Shown here piece by piece: positions 6,477 through 15,700 of a stretch of 26,587 nucleotides of DNA. Origin of the DNA: a virus; the IMG/VR virus record IMGVR_UViG_3300030060_001271, positions 1-26,587 of that record, one strand, 5' to 3'. A program made the translations under genes and the position numbers. The notes below the pieces were generated by a model. The model worked only from the letters and a program-made list of their open reading frames with translations. It had not been told where the DNA came from and ran no database searches. Numbering within the stretch: the stretch's first letter is position 1; every line of letters starts with the position of its first letter.

Positions 6477-9263
6477 ATGGATACTCATACTTTTTTACAA
6501 AGGTCACTAGGAGATGAAGGGTACTATTGCCTTCTAGGTATTAAAGATAAAAAGAAATTAGTAACACGATTTTTTAGCGATGTAGAAGATTTAGTTAATA
6601 AAGCAAATGAATTAGATAGCCAAGGGTATGATTGTTTTTTTGGTTTAAGTACATTCACTGAACCTACACGTAGGACAGGAGATAATGCAAAGAAGTTAAA
6701 ATCTTTTTTTCTGGATTTAGATGTAGATACAGAAGACCCTAAAAAATTTAATTCTCAACACGAAGCCCTATCTGCACTACAAAGATTCTGCAGAAAACTT
6801 TCTTTACCCAAACCGCTTATAGTAAATTCTGGTAATGGGGTGCATGTTCACTGGCAACTAAAAGAAGCAGTGCTCAAGGAAGACTGGAAGATAGCCGCCA
6901 CAAGGTTTAAAAAAATAATAAAAGAACAGGGGTTATTAACAGATCCTGCAGTAACGTCAGATACCGCCAGAGTCTTACGGGTACCTCACACCCACAACCA
7001 TAAAAATGAACCTAAACAAGTTACTTTTTTCGGTACTCCATCTCTTGAACTCCATGATTTTGACCAGTTTGTATCTCTACTAGGGGTAGATACTACACCA
7101 GTACCTACGCCTATACCCGAAGGTGCTAATGCTGTGATGGCAAATCTAATGGGTAATAGAGAGAGTTATTTTAAAGACATACTAAAAAAATCAATGTCAG
7201 GAGACGGATGTGCTCAGTTAAAACATATTGTCGAAAACCCTAATGATATACCAGAACCCTTGTGGTTTAACGGTATATCTATTATCAAACACTGTGTTGA
7301 TGGTGGTAGGAAAGGCGCACATAAAATATCTTGTGGACACGAAAGTTACGACCCAGAAGAAACAGATACTAAGTATGACACAGTAGAATATGTTCATACA
7401 TGTGAAAGATTTGATGAAAACAACGAAGGCGTATGTGATAACTGTAAACACTGGGGTAAGATAAAAAGCCCTATCGTGTTAGGTAACAGGATAAAAGAAT
7501 CCGATCCTCACGTAGAGTCAAACTTCCCCATATACCCTAAACCTTATTTCAGAGGCGCGAATGGGGGTGTATATAGAAGGGAAAATAAAGACGGAGACAT
7601 AGAGGAAGTTCTTGTATACCACAACGACCTTTATGTAGTGGAACGTATTAGGGATGACATGGAAGGCGAATGTATAGTTATGGAGCTACGTCTACCTAAA
7701 GAAAAACCTCAAAAATTTACGATCTCTCTAAAAACTGTAGCTTCTCAGCAAAAATTTAAAGAAGCACTAGCTGAGAAAGGCGTATCAGTCTTATGGATAG
7801 GAGAATTAATGAAATATACAAATGCATGGATTAATGAATTGCAAGCCACTACCAGAGCTAAAAAAGCACGTAACCAATTTGGTTGGGTAAGTGATAACGG
7901 AATGGAGTTCCAAAGTTTTATACTTGGTGACAAAGAGATACGCACTGACGAAATATTAGAAAACCCACCCTCTGTACATACAGGTCAGTATTTTCATTTG
8001 TTTGGTAGTAAAGGTTCTTTAGAAGAATGGAAAGAGATAACAGATTATTATAACAAGGATGGGTTTGAATTACACCAGTACATAATAGGCACGGGTTTTG
8101 GGTCACCTTTAATGATATTTATGCCTGAGAAAGGGGCAGGATTAAACGTATATGGTAAGTCTGGTGTAGGTAAATCCACTGCCATGTATGCCGCAGCAGG
8201 TATATGGGCTAACCCTGCAAAATATTGCCTTAAATACGATGATACTCAAGCCTCTATTTGGGGTAGAGCAGAGGCATATAAAAACTTACCTTTATATATT
8301 GACGAATTAACTGGTAAAGATCCAAAAGCCCTTTCTAACTTTGCTTATAGTATAAGTGGTGGACAACAGAGGAACAGGCAGTCAAAAGATGCAAACACAG
8401 AACGATGGAGGGGCGATCCTTGTAATTTCATAATGGTGAGTAGTGCAAATGAAAGTCTAATACAAAAGATAAGCTCTGAAAAAGATAATCCAGCCGCAGA
8501 AGGTCAAAGGTTGGCAGAATACAAGGCAGAAGAATTATTAGGTAATTTAAACGACAGTGAAGGAGCTAGAGAGTTAGCTATGAAAATACAAGACGTTTAT
8601 GGGGTAGCAGGAGTGCCATACATACAACATGTTTTGGGGAATCTTAGTCAATACAGGACGGAAACTAGAGAGCTTCAGAAAAAGTTAGACAAAGCGGCAG
8701 GGCTACTCCCAGTAAATAGGTTTTGGTCTGCAAAAGCTGCTTGTTCTTTAATGGGTCTTCTTATAAGTAAAAAATTAGGACTTCACAATTTTGATATGGT
8801 TAAACAAAAAGAGTTTGTTATTGAACTTTTGAAATCGAATAAAGAATCTCTTGAAGAAATGGAGTCTAATGTAGAACAGCAAATATCGGATTATTTATCA
8901 CAATATTGGGGTAACATATTAAAAGTACACAGCACAGAAGATGGACGTAAGAAAGGGGAAGAAAGTTTAAATAACAATGGACTAGATCAATATATAAAGA
9001 TACCAGAAAAAGATCCTAGAACTTGGATAGTAGGTAGGTACGAACCTGATACAAAGTATTTGTATTTAAGGAAAAAACCTTTGAAAGAGTGGTGTATAAA
9101 GTACCAAATAGACTTTCTTTCAATGGAGAGAGATTTACTTAATCATCCTACTTTAGCAGGTGAAAAGGTACAAGCGTCTTTAACTAAAGGGGTTTCTTTA
9201 CGTACATCAGTGACAAGGTTAATTAGAATTAATATGGATTGTTCTACTATGGTAGATGCTTAA
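6477..9263 (+). CDS. primase-helicase fusion: PrimPol-like N-terminus, SF3/DUF927-like ATPase
   Basis: A 928-aa replication protein. The N-terminal domain looks like an archaeo-eukaryotic (PrimPol) primase: D80-L-D82-V-D84 for metal binding, SGNGVHVHW with H123 and H125, then D162 with R165 and R168 in the RVLRVP block. A putative zinc-binding segment follows (C286-x-H288, C309, C320-x2-C323). The C-terminal half is a P-loop ATPase with Walker A GKSGVGKST (560-568, K566) and Walker B LPLYIDEL (D609, E610), then an arginine-rich SGGQQRNRQS stretch like DUF927/DUF927-related helicases. It would prime and unwind DNA for the polymerase encoded at 282-2111. The ribosome binding site is GGGGA before ATG 6477. 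The gene overlaps the next by 8 bases. Confidence 0.9.
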   Translation: MDTHTFLQRSLGDEGYYCLLGIKDKKKLVTRFFSDVEDLVNKANELDSQGYDCFFGLSTFTEPTRRTGDNAKKLKSFFLDLDVDTEDPKKFNSQHEALSALQRFCRKLSLPKPLIVNSGNGVHVHWQLKEAVLKEDWKIAATRFKKIIKEQGLLTDPAVTSDTARVLRVPHTHNHKNEPKQVTFFGTPSLELHDFDQFVSLLGVDTTPVPTPIPEGANAVMANLMGNRESYFKDILKKSMSGDGCAQLKHIVENPNDIPEPLWFNGISIIKHCVDGGRKGAHKISCGHESYDPEETDTKYDTVEYVHTCERFDENNEGVCDNCKHWGKIKSPIVLGNRIKESDPHVESNFPIYPKPYFRGANGGVYRRENKDGDIEEVLVYHNDLYVVERIRDDMEGECIVMELRLPKEKPQKFTISLKTVASQQKFKEALAEKGVSVLWIGELMKYTNAWINELQATTRAKKARNQFGWVSDNGMEFQSFILGDKEIRTDEILENPPSVHTGQYFHLFGSKGSLEEWKEITDYYNKDGFELHQYIIGTGFGSPLMIFMPEKGAGLNVYGKSGVGKSTAMYAAAGIWANPAKYCLKYDDTQASIWGRAEAYKNLPLYIDELTGKDPKALSNFAYSISGGQQRNRQSKDANTERWRGDPCNFIMVSSANESLIQKISSEKDNPAAEGQRLAEYKAEELLGNLNDSEGARELAMKIQDVYGVAGVPYIQHVLGNLSQYRTETRELQKKLDKAAGLLPVNRFWSAKAACSLMGLLISKKLGLHNFDMVKQKEFVIELLKSNKESLEEMESNVEQQISDYLSQYWGNILKVHSTEDGRKKGEESLNNNGLDQYIKIPEKDPRTWIVGRYEPDTKYLYLRKKPLKEWCIKYQIDFLSMERDLLNHPTLAGEKVQASLTKGVSLRTSVTRLIRINMDCSTMVDA

Positions 9264-9471
9264 TATATACGATATAGACCCTGACGGTCTCCGCGTGATA
9301 ATAAATTGGGATAGTATGCGTGTGGGTATGTCTGTATTTATACCCTGTGTAAATACAGATAAGGCACTTAGGCAACTAAAAAATGTGCTCGCACTTAAAA
9401 AATGGCAGTATGAAACCCGTATAGTTATAGAAGATAGAATGTTAGGTGTGCGTGTTTGGCGTATAATGTAG
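9256..9471 (+). CDS. small conserved hypothetical protein at end of replication block
   Basis: A 71-aa protein starting MLNIYDIDPDG. It reads as a compact alpha/beta domain with WDSMRVGMSVFIPCVN, a helix (TDKALRQLKNVLALKK) and a final strand pair ending GVRVWRIM. The single cysteine sits in FIPC. No known motif or function. Comparable small proteins occur at the ends of replication operons in environmental phages. ATG at 9256 overlaps the primase stop by 8 bases, the same spacing as three other junctions in this block, which supports a real gene. It is followed 14 bases later by the intrinsic terminator. An antisense open frame covers the same bases but is not convincing. Confidence 0.78.
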   Translation: MLNIYDIDPDGLRVIINWDSMRVGMSVFIPCVNTDKALRQLKNVLALKKWQYETRIVIEDRMLGVRVWRIM

Positions 9472-9485
9472 TTTCTCTCCCCGTT

Positions 9486-9512
9486 GCCCCGTGTAAAAGC
9501 GGGGCTTTTTTT
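9486..9512 (+). terminator. intrinsic terminator of the rightward block
   Basis: GCCCCG (9486-9491) pairs with CGGGGC (9500-9505) around an 8-base loop, followed by seven T (9506-9512). This is a textbook Rho-independent terminator for the + strand. On the - strand the hairpin is followed by AACGGGGAGAG, with no T tract, so it should act in one direction only. The T tract includes two bases of the stop codon of the convergent 2062-aa gene. Confidence 0.93.
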
Positions 9513-12500
9513 AATCAAATAAAGCATCAAACCCTTGCATATACTGTAGCCTACTTCTTTCAAATGCTAATTTATATATGGGGGACACCCTTACACCGTT
9601 GTGCATTTCAAGAGTAGTTTGTTTATGCCGCTTCATGGATTTATCTAAGGTGTCAAAACTTATAACTGCTTTGGGGAACCTACGCCTTACTTTTTTATTA
9701 AACTCTCTAATGTCTTTTGAATTTTCACGCCATGCTTCGTAGTCACCCATACGTCTTTTAATATGATTATTTTTTAATAGCCTCGTTCTTTCTCTATCTA
9801 TTTCATCAGATATGTTCTGTTCTTGTCTTGTCAATTCCTGTCTGAAGGTGAGTTCTTTGGGGGCAAAACCCATAGCGTTTGTAATGTGATCTGCCGCAGT
9901 CATTTCTGTAAATATGGGATCGCCACGTCTGGTTCGCACTCCTTCTCTGGCATAACGCCCAAACGTATTTCTATACAAATTAGTTACTGCTGGTGGTGTT
10001 ATTTGTTCAACACCTCTTTCTATCTCACCATTAAATAAATCTGAACCTCCTCTACCTAACCTTTTAAAAGTGCTTAAAGCAGGTCCACCAAAATGATAAC
10101 CAATCCACTCTTCCGTGCTACCATAATCTTCAAAAGAATCTTTAAACCTATTTTCTTGGAATACGAGTTCATTTAATTTTATTCGGTCAGATATATCTAC
10201 ACCTGTAGCAGCTACTAACGGACCTTTATAAAAACCTTCACCGATATTTTTTCGTACCAAAGTATCAAAGTCTTCCTCGTCATCAGGCATCATTATATCT
10301 GCCAGTAATTTAACGGCCCCGTATATAGGTATACCTTTTACCCCTGCAAATAGTAATGGTACCAAATGTAAGGTCGCTAGTTGGTTTCTGGCTATTTTTC
10401 TCTCTACTGCTGTTAAATTCTTGTAGTTTATGGCTTGCATAAATGTTTTAAACATGGTGTAGTACATTTGTAAACCGTAGTTTTTGTACATAAACGCCAT
10501 ACGTCCTAACCCGTTTTGCGATATCCTTGCACCTGTTTCTAACCTAGCACCACCGTTAACCTCTTGCGTTTTATACAAAGATTCTTTCGCAGCTCCGTCT
10601 AATTCTTCTGGTGTTAAATCCTCTACTCTAACTTTTTTTTCATCTGCCATACGTTGAGTTTCAAGATTGTATATGGCGAATAAGCTGACTTGCCTGTTAA
10701 GACGTTCTCCTGCGTTGAACATAACTGCTGAAGCAGCGGCAGTTCTATTTAATATTCGTAGAACAAGACCCTCTCTACTTACCCTCCCCGCTTCATCCAA
10801 ACCTAGAGCATCTGCTATATTTGTTTGGTAAAGTTGTCCTCTATCTCTGGCTACTGTCAGTAGTGGTAGGAGGCGATTTAATTCTTCTTTAAGTTTTTTA
10901 GGGGTATCCTCTTTTATAGTAAAACTTTCTACGGGCACTCCGTTACTGTCGTGGGTTCTGGTTATCTTAAAATACTTTTCAACTTGTAAAGGAGGACTGT
11001 TAAACAACCCTATACGCATTACCGTCCTGTAAGCATCCCGTATAGCTTTTTCAGTGTTCAAAGCACCGTATTTAGGTGCCAATATACTAAAGGCAAACAT
11101 GGGTATCTGAAACAGGTTAACAACTGCAGAAGATATGTTAAAACCTAAAGTGTATAAAAAAGCTCCTTGGTTTATAGGGGCAGCTAATCTTTGTATAGAG
11201 TCAATGTTCACACCCCGTGCAAATTCATTCCTTTTAGCTAAATCATTTACAATAGCATTGAGTGTTTCTTCATTTTTGTCTGGTTTATCTTCTAATATTT
11301 TTTTTCTTTCTGCTTCTATATCGTTTGTTATATCTCTTAATCTTCTGTTGTATTTTAGCTTTACAACTTGTCGTCCAGCATCAAAAGCCTTTGATCTCAA
11401 AGCATGTATAGAATCGGTTTGGAATCCCGCAACCCCTTTTCTCCTTTTCATGCTTTTTGCGAAAGATGTTTCTGGTAACTGGTCTATAAACAATTCTATT
11501 ATTTGATCTTCTACTGTCTTATCTACATTCGCTTTTCTTAACTCGTCTATAACCTGTGCTACAAAAGATGAAGGAGGCACGTTCTCAAAAAAAGATGTAT
11601 TCTGATCTAGGTTTCCATCACTTGTCCGTACATTATCAAACTGAGTTTTATCAGCCCTTAATGATTTAGCAATTTCATCACGTTCAGCTTTTGTCTGAAA
11701 GTGTCTTACTACATAAGCATCTTTATTATCTACCAGAGCTTTACCATCTTTGTCGGTTAACACGTTATAGATTAGTTTATATTTACCCTCTCGTGTTAAA
11801 GGAAAGTATTGATCTATGTTGGCCCTGTCGAGTATTTCTTTAAATACTTTTTTTACTTTTGAAATACCTTGTGTATTTGCTACAACTTTCCCATCCTTAT
11901 CGGTGGTCTCCATAGCTTTGTCTGTAACAGTGGATATCTCAGCTATAGTTCTTTGTAACTGTCTTCTGTACAGATTTAACATATCTTGGTACGCTTTTTT
12001 ACCCCCCGCACCAATAATTCTTACTTGCTTACGTTGCTTATTCCATATATCAATTTTTGTTTCCCCACCTTTTTCAACAAACTCAAGGTTGCCTTTATCA
12101 TCAGTATATTGTCGTATAGCTTCGCTTTTAGTAAGGAAAGGATTAACATCATAAATGGTTGAACCAAATTCACTATGGTATATAAGTTTATCCAGAGCTT
12201 CTTTTTTAGCCCTGCCGCTTTGTTTAGCCCAATTATTTACAGACTCCACTACTTCTCTTACTTCTTGATCTGATTTACCTGAGTCTCCTACCATCTTCTC
12301 CATGGTTTCATGTTGTAGTGCGGCTAGATTACCTAAAACGGTAGATTGTGTTGCGGCTATATCGCCCATACCTTGCCCACCGACTAACATGAGTCCTATT
12401 TTTTGTGGTAATCCTCTTGTAAGACCATTCCACGCATCTCTTACTCCAAAACTTGCTTCTCTTGCTGTCTTACTTATGATTTTTTGTACTCTACCTAAAT

Positions 12501-15500
12501 TATTCAAAGTCTCTTGGGGGTCCAAACGGAAATAGGCTTGCGTGTCTCTTAAATTTCTGTCTGCCGAAAGCGTTGAGAATATAGCCATGTCTAACTCAGA
12601 CATGGTACGAATAGCAGGTTTACCAAGTAAACGCCTTACAAAATTACTTACTATCCTAAAAAACTTCTCCAAAGGATTGACAGGTTCTCTAAGATGTAAA
12701 TCAGCTAGTTCTTTTTGGAAAGAAGGTTCTGCAAATGAATAAGCAACAAATTCTTCTAAGGATGCTCCTGCCCCATTGGGGTCTAAGTCTCCCTTAACTT
12801 GTTTGTACAAGTTCATTAACTGTCTAGTCACCGGGTGACTTTTGTTTTGTAAATTTAAAATCGTTGCTGCGTGAGTCATTTCATGCAGAACAGTCTGCAC
12901 TGTAGGACCGAATTGGTTGTTCATGTTTATGAATATAGTATCTTTACTAGGCACATAGGAACCTGCACCCGTTCCACCAAATCGTATCTTAGTATCACCT
13001 GCTACTTTTAATAACGCTTTGGCTACATCTTGTACGTTTTTATCTTTCGCATTTTTACTTATATTTTCTAATAATCCCTTTAAATTATTTTTTGCAACAG
13101 CGGTCATTTGAGGATTGGATAAAGGCGTATCAAGTTCAGTTCCTAATTTACGAGCCACATAGCCTACTACTGTTCTCTGGGCATCAATATCAGTTTCGCC
13201 AAATCCTAAATCTGCGACTTCGTATGTGCCATCATCTATACCCTTCTGTATTTTTTTAAGTTCCTGTAACAGTTGAGTCCTAGTAAGTCTGCTAAGTGGA
13301 CCCTTGGGTATATATAAACTTAATGTTTTCTCTGCTTTCTCTAAAACCCTTCTTGCAGCCCCAGCTTGTGTAGATAATTTTTGTCTCTTATCAGGATCTT
13401 TTTCTCTGTCAAGTTTTATATTAGCGTTTTCTAAAGCCACTGACGCATCATTTACAGCTTTAATTGCAGCTTTTGTTTTATCTCTTCTGTCCTCTTCTAA
13501 CTGCTCATTTAAGGGCTTAGTTTTTGTCTCAGTTACAGGTTGTTTAGCTATAGTTTTCCTTGCTTTAGTTGAATCTTCTAGCCCTTTTGCAGTATCTTTA
13601 GGTATAAAAACAGGTCCAGCTTTTACACCAGTTTTTATTTTCTTTGTCGTTACTTCTTTTGCTTCCCTTGCTTCTTTTGCTTTTTTTGCGTTGTCTATCC
13701 TAACCTGTAATATTTTAGAGCCTTGATTAGTTAAATTTTCATTTACCCAGCTTTCTGCATCTTTAAATGCCCTACCTTGTCCACCTATAACTTTTTGTTC
13801 CAATTCTCGCAAAGGATTAATTTCTTCGCTATGAAACTTCTCCATAATAGCCCTTCTAAGTTCCTTTCTTTTAGTAGAATCAGGACTAAGATTATTAAAT
13901 TCTTCTAGGGTTACCTTCGCTTTTTTCTTACCGTATGTGACCTGTGCTAACTTGTCAGCAAACGCGGGATCTGGAGTTTCTATTTTAGTTTTATCGTATT
14001 TTTCTGGTTCAGCTTCTACTTTTTCTTTTGTTATTAACGTTGGATCGTCTTTAGATTTTAAAGTAATTAACTTCCCATCTTCATCCATAAAAGTAGGAAA
14101 AGACTCTTTAAATTTAGATTCATCAATTTTATATTCAGCTATCGCAGTAAACGCATCGTCTGCTCTTTCAAATTGCTCAAAAAATCCTTTTGCATTTTTG
14201 TTTCTTTTTCCGACCGGATCGGTGGTTACAAGGGATAGAATTTTCTCTCTATCTGTTGTATCTTTTAATTCTTCTTTACCATAAGGTATTGTTTCGGGAT
14301 ATGTTATCGTTCCTCTTTCTGTAATCCCTGTACCTGCGTCTCTCATTCTTGGCTGGTCTTCTGGTGTTTTATCTTCGACCAAATTAATTGGTTTTAATGG
14401 AGGACGGATATCTCCTTCTCGTGCATTAAAGCTATCAGTATCTGTTCTAGCAGGTTCCACTCCCTCTCCGACAACTCCGGCAGTTTCTGTAACAGCTTCT
14501 CCTGTTGGGGTTTTTGTAGTAACTGAAACGCCAACTCCACTTCCTGTTTCGTCAGTTTCTGCAGGTTTGGTAATAACATCAGTAGTTTCTCCTACGTCGT
14601 CTGTTTTAGCCGCACTGAGCGCAACTTCTTCTTTGTCACCAGCTTCTCCCGTTATGCCAGTTGTTCTATCACCCGTTTCAGTCGCACCGAGCTCACTTTG
14701 AAACTTTTCTTTTGACCTTCTTCCTTCGTCAAAAGATTTCTGTACGTTTGGATCTTCTCTAAGTTTTTTGTCTACTTCTGTTATTATTTCTTTATCCGTA
14801 ATAACATCTGTCCCTGCTAAATCTATATCATCGACAGTTTCTTTAAAAGTATCGTCATCATCAGGTGTAACACCCCTTGCTCTACCTTTTATAAATACAT
14901 CTGCAAGGGCTTGTAATATTCCACCTGCACCTGCACCAATAAGCCCCTCTTCAAGCACACCTGAATCAATAAGTTCTCTTGTGGGGTTATATCCACGCTC
15001 GTTAAGATTTTGTAGTATACCTGCGGCAGCTTCTTGAGCACCTTCAGCAAGGCTTGTGGCACCAGCTCTTTGTACTCGGCTGGTTATATCTGTAATGTCT
15101 TCAGGGGCAAGTTTATCTAATACTTTTTGTATAGGTGTAATCTGGAATGCTTTTGCTAGTTTACCTAAAGGAGTTATTTCTGTTGCCCCAATCAATGTAC
15201 CTCTAAGAGCAGCAGCACCTCTCTCGTCTTCAGTAGCACCAAAAGCACGGGCACGTTCACTAGCCTCACCAGCACCAGCGGCAGCAGCAACAGCACCAGC
15301 AACAGGTAAAGCAGCGGGACCGAGTGCAGCAGCAGGGAGTAAAGCACCGATAGAACCAATGCCTGCCGAAAGTTTATAGGCTATAGAATCTTCATCAGCT
15401 TCGTCTGCACCTAGACTCTCTCGTATGGATTCCCCCGCTGCTTGTATTTTTCTCCTTGATCTAAGCTCTGCGTCTTCTTCTAAAGCAGCGGCAGCACCTA

Positions 15501-15699
15501 GTGCTGCGGATTCAAATAACCCTGTAGCACCAGATACAAGTCCTGAGTAGATATTACTTAATATACCAGAGTCGTCTTCTATGGATGTTCGCGGTAAACT
15601 AGGCAGCCCACGTCTTGCTCTTTCTGCAAGGACAATTTCTCGAATACGGTCTTCTCTTCTTTGCCGTTCTTCAAGAATAATTTCTTGTAGGGAAGCCAT
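9511..15699 (-). CDS. large polyvalent internal virion protein with HExxH peptidase
   Basis: A 2062-aa protein, the largest in the window and last in the late block. In order: an Arg/Glu-rich N-terminal helix, a Gly/Ala-rich hydrophobic stretch at about 110-153, an acidic Thr/Glu/Gly low-complexity linker at about 280-470, Lys-rich helices, and a zincin domain with H939-E-M-T-H943 followed by EEFVAY, whose Glu may be the third zinc ligand. A long helical region with hydrophobic patches at about 1500-1540 and 1767-1805 and a basic C-terminus follow. The layout matches the large polyvalent (LPD-type) proteins of short-tailed phages, which are packaged in the virion and ejected into the host. 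No lysozyme or transglycosylase motif is seen. One base separates its ATG from the previous stop; AGGA is the ribosome binding site. Assignment of the C-terminal region to a particular LPD family is uncertain. Confidence 0.8.
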   Translation of the reverse strand: MASLQEIILEERQRREDRIREIVLAERARRGLPSLPRTSIEDDSGILSNIYSGLVSGATGLFESAALGAAAALEEDAELRSRRKIQAAGESIRESLGADEADEDSIAYKLSAGIGSIGALLPAAALGPAALPVAGAVAAAAGAGEASERARAFGATEDERGAAALRGTLIGATEITPLGKLAKAFQITPIQKVLDKLAPEDITDITSRVQRAGATSLAEGAQEAAAGILQNLNERGYNPTRELIDSGVLEEGLIGAGAGGILQALADVFIKGRARGVTPDDDDTFKETVDDIDLAGTDVITDKEIITEVDKKLREDPNVQKSFDEGRRSKEKFQSELGATETGDRTTGITGEAGDKEEVALSAAKTDDVGETTDVITKPAETDETGSGVGVSVTTKTPTGEAVTETAGVVGEGVEPARTDTDSFNAREGDIRPPLKPINLVEDKTPEDQPRMRDAGTGITERGTITYPETIPYGKEELKDTTDREKILSLVTTDPVGKRNKNAKGFFEQFERADDAFTAIAEYKIDESKFKESFPTFMDEDGKLITLKSKDDPTLITKEKVEAEPEKYDKTKIETPDPAFADKLAQVTYGKKKAKVTLEEFNNLSPDSTKRKELRRAIMEKFHSEEINPLRELEQKVIGGQGRAFKDAESWVNENLTNQGSKILQVRIDNAKKAKEAREAKEVTTKKIKTGVKAGPVFIPKDTAKGLEDSTKARKTIAKQPVTETKTKPLNEQLEEDRRDKTKAAIKAVNDASVALENANIKLDREKDPDKRQKLSTQAGAARRVLEKAEKTLSLYIPKGPLSRLTRTQLLQELKKIQKGIDDGTYEVADLGFGETDIDAQRTVVGYVARKLGTELDTPLSNPQMTAVAKNNLKGLLENISKNAKDKNVQDVAKALLKVAGDTKIRFGGTGAGSYVPSKDTIFINMNNQFGPTVQTVLHEMTHAATILNLQNKSHPVTRQLMNLYKQVKGDLDPNGAGASLEEFVAYSFAEPSFQKELADLHLREPVNPLEKFFRIVSNFVRRLLGKPAIRTMSELDMAIFSTLSADRNLRDTQAYFRLDPQETLNNLGRVQKIISKTAREASFGVRDAWNGLTRGLPQKIGLMLVGGQGMGDIAATQSTVLGNLAALQHETMEKMVGDSGKSDQEVREVVESVNNWAKQSGRAKKEALDKLIYHSEFGSTIYDVNPFLTKSEAIRQYTDDKGNLEFVEKGGETKIDIWNKQRKQVRIIGAGGKKAYQDMLNLYRRQLQRTIAEISTVTDKAMETTDKDGKVVANTQGISKVKKVFKEILDRANIDQYFPLTREGKYKLIYNVLTDKDGKALVDNKDAYVVRHFQTKAERDEIAKSLRADKTQFDNVRTSDGNLDQNTSFFENVPPSSFVAQVIDELRKANVDKTVEDQIIELFIDQLPETSFAKSMKRRKGVAGFQTDSIHALRSKAFDAGRQVVKLKYNRRLRDITNDIEAERKKILEDKPDKNEETLNAIVNDLAKRNEFARGVNIDSIQRLAAPINQGAFLYTLGFNISSAVVNLFQIPMFAFSILAPKYGALNTEKAIRDAYRTVMRIGLFNSPPLQVEKYFKITRTHDSNGVPVESFTIKEDTPKKLKEELNRLLPLLTVARDRGQLYQTNIADALGLDEAGRVSREGLVLRILNRTAAASAVMFNAGERLNRQVSLFAIYNLETQRMADEKKVRVEDLTPEELDGAAKESLYKTQEVNGGARLETGARISQNGLGRMAFMYKNYGLQMYYTMFKTFMQAINYKNLTAVERKIARNQLATLHLVPLLFAGVKGIPIYGAVKLLADIMMPDDEEDFDTLVRKNIGEGFYKGPLVAATGVDISDRIKLNELVFQENRFKDSFEDYGSTEEWIGYHFGGPALSTFKRLGRGGSDLFNGEIERGVEQITPPAVTNLYRNTFGRYAREGVRTRRGDPIFTEMTAADHITNAMGFAPKELTFRQELTRQEQNISDEIDRERTRLLKNNHIKRRMGDYEAWRENSKDIREFNKKVRRRFPKAVISFDTLDKSMKRHKQTTLEMHNGVRVSPIYKLAFERSRLQYMQGFDALFD
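12871..12885 (-). other. HExxH zinc peptidase site in the 2062-aa protein
   Basis: The codons read H-E-M-T-H at residues 939-943, set in the helix VLHEMTHAATI. About 45 residues later comes LEEFVAYSF, which supplies a Glu at a distance typical of gluzincin-type third ligands. This is the only candidate enzymatic site I can find in the protein. Confidence 0.75.
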
Positions 15700-15700
15700 T

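Noticed and set aside
9219-9563. A 114-aa - strand open frame across the convergent junction.
   Set aside because: It overlaps three better-supported features antisense and crosses the terminator; no family resemblance.
14394-14579. A 61-aa Leu/Gln-rich frame on the same strand as the 2062-aa gene.
   Set aside because: It lies in an alternate frame of a low-complexity linker, and I see no independent start signal.
14681-14691. A third copy of the left-edge 11-base repeat.
   Set aside because: Many 11-base matches are expected by chance in a window of this length, and the copy is in an unrelated coding context.
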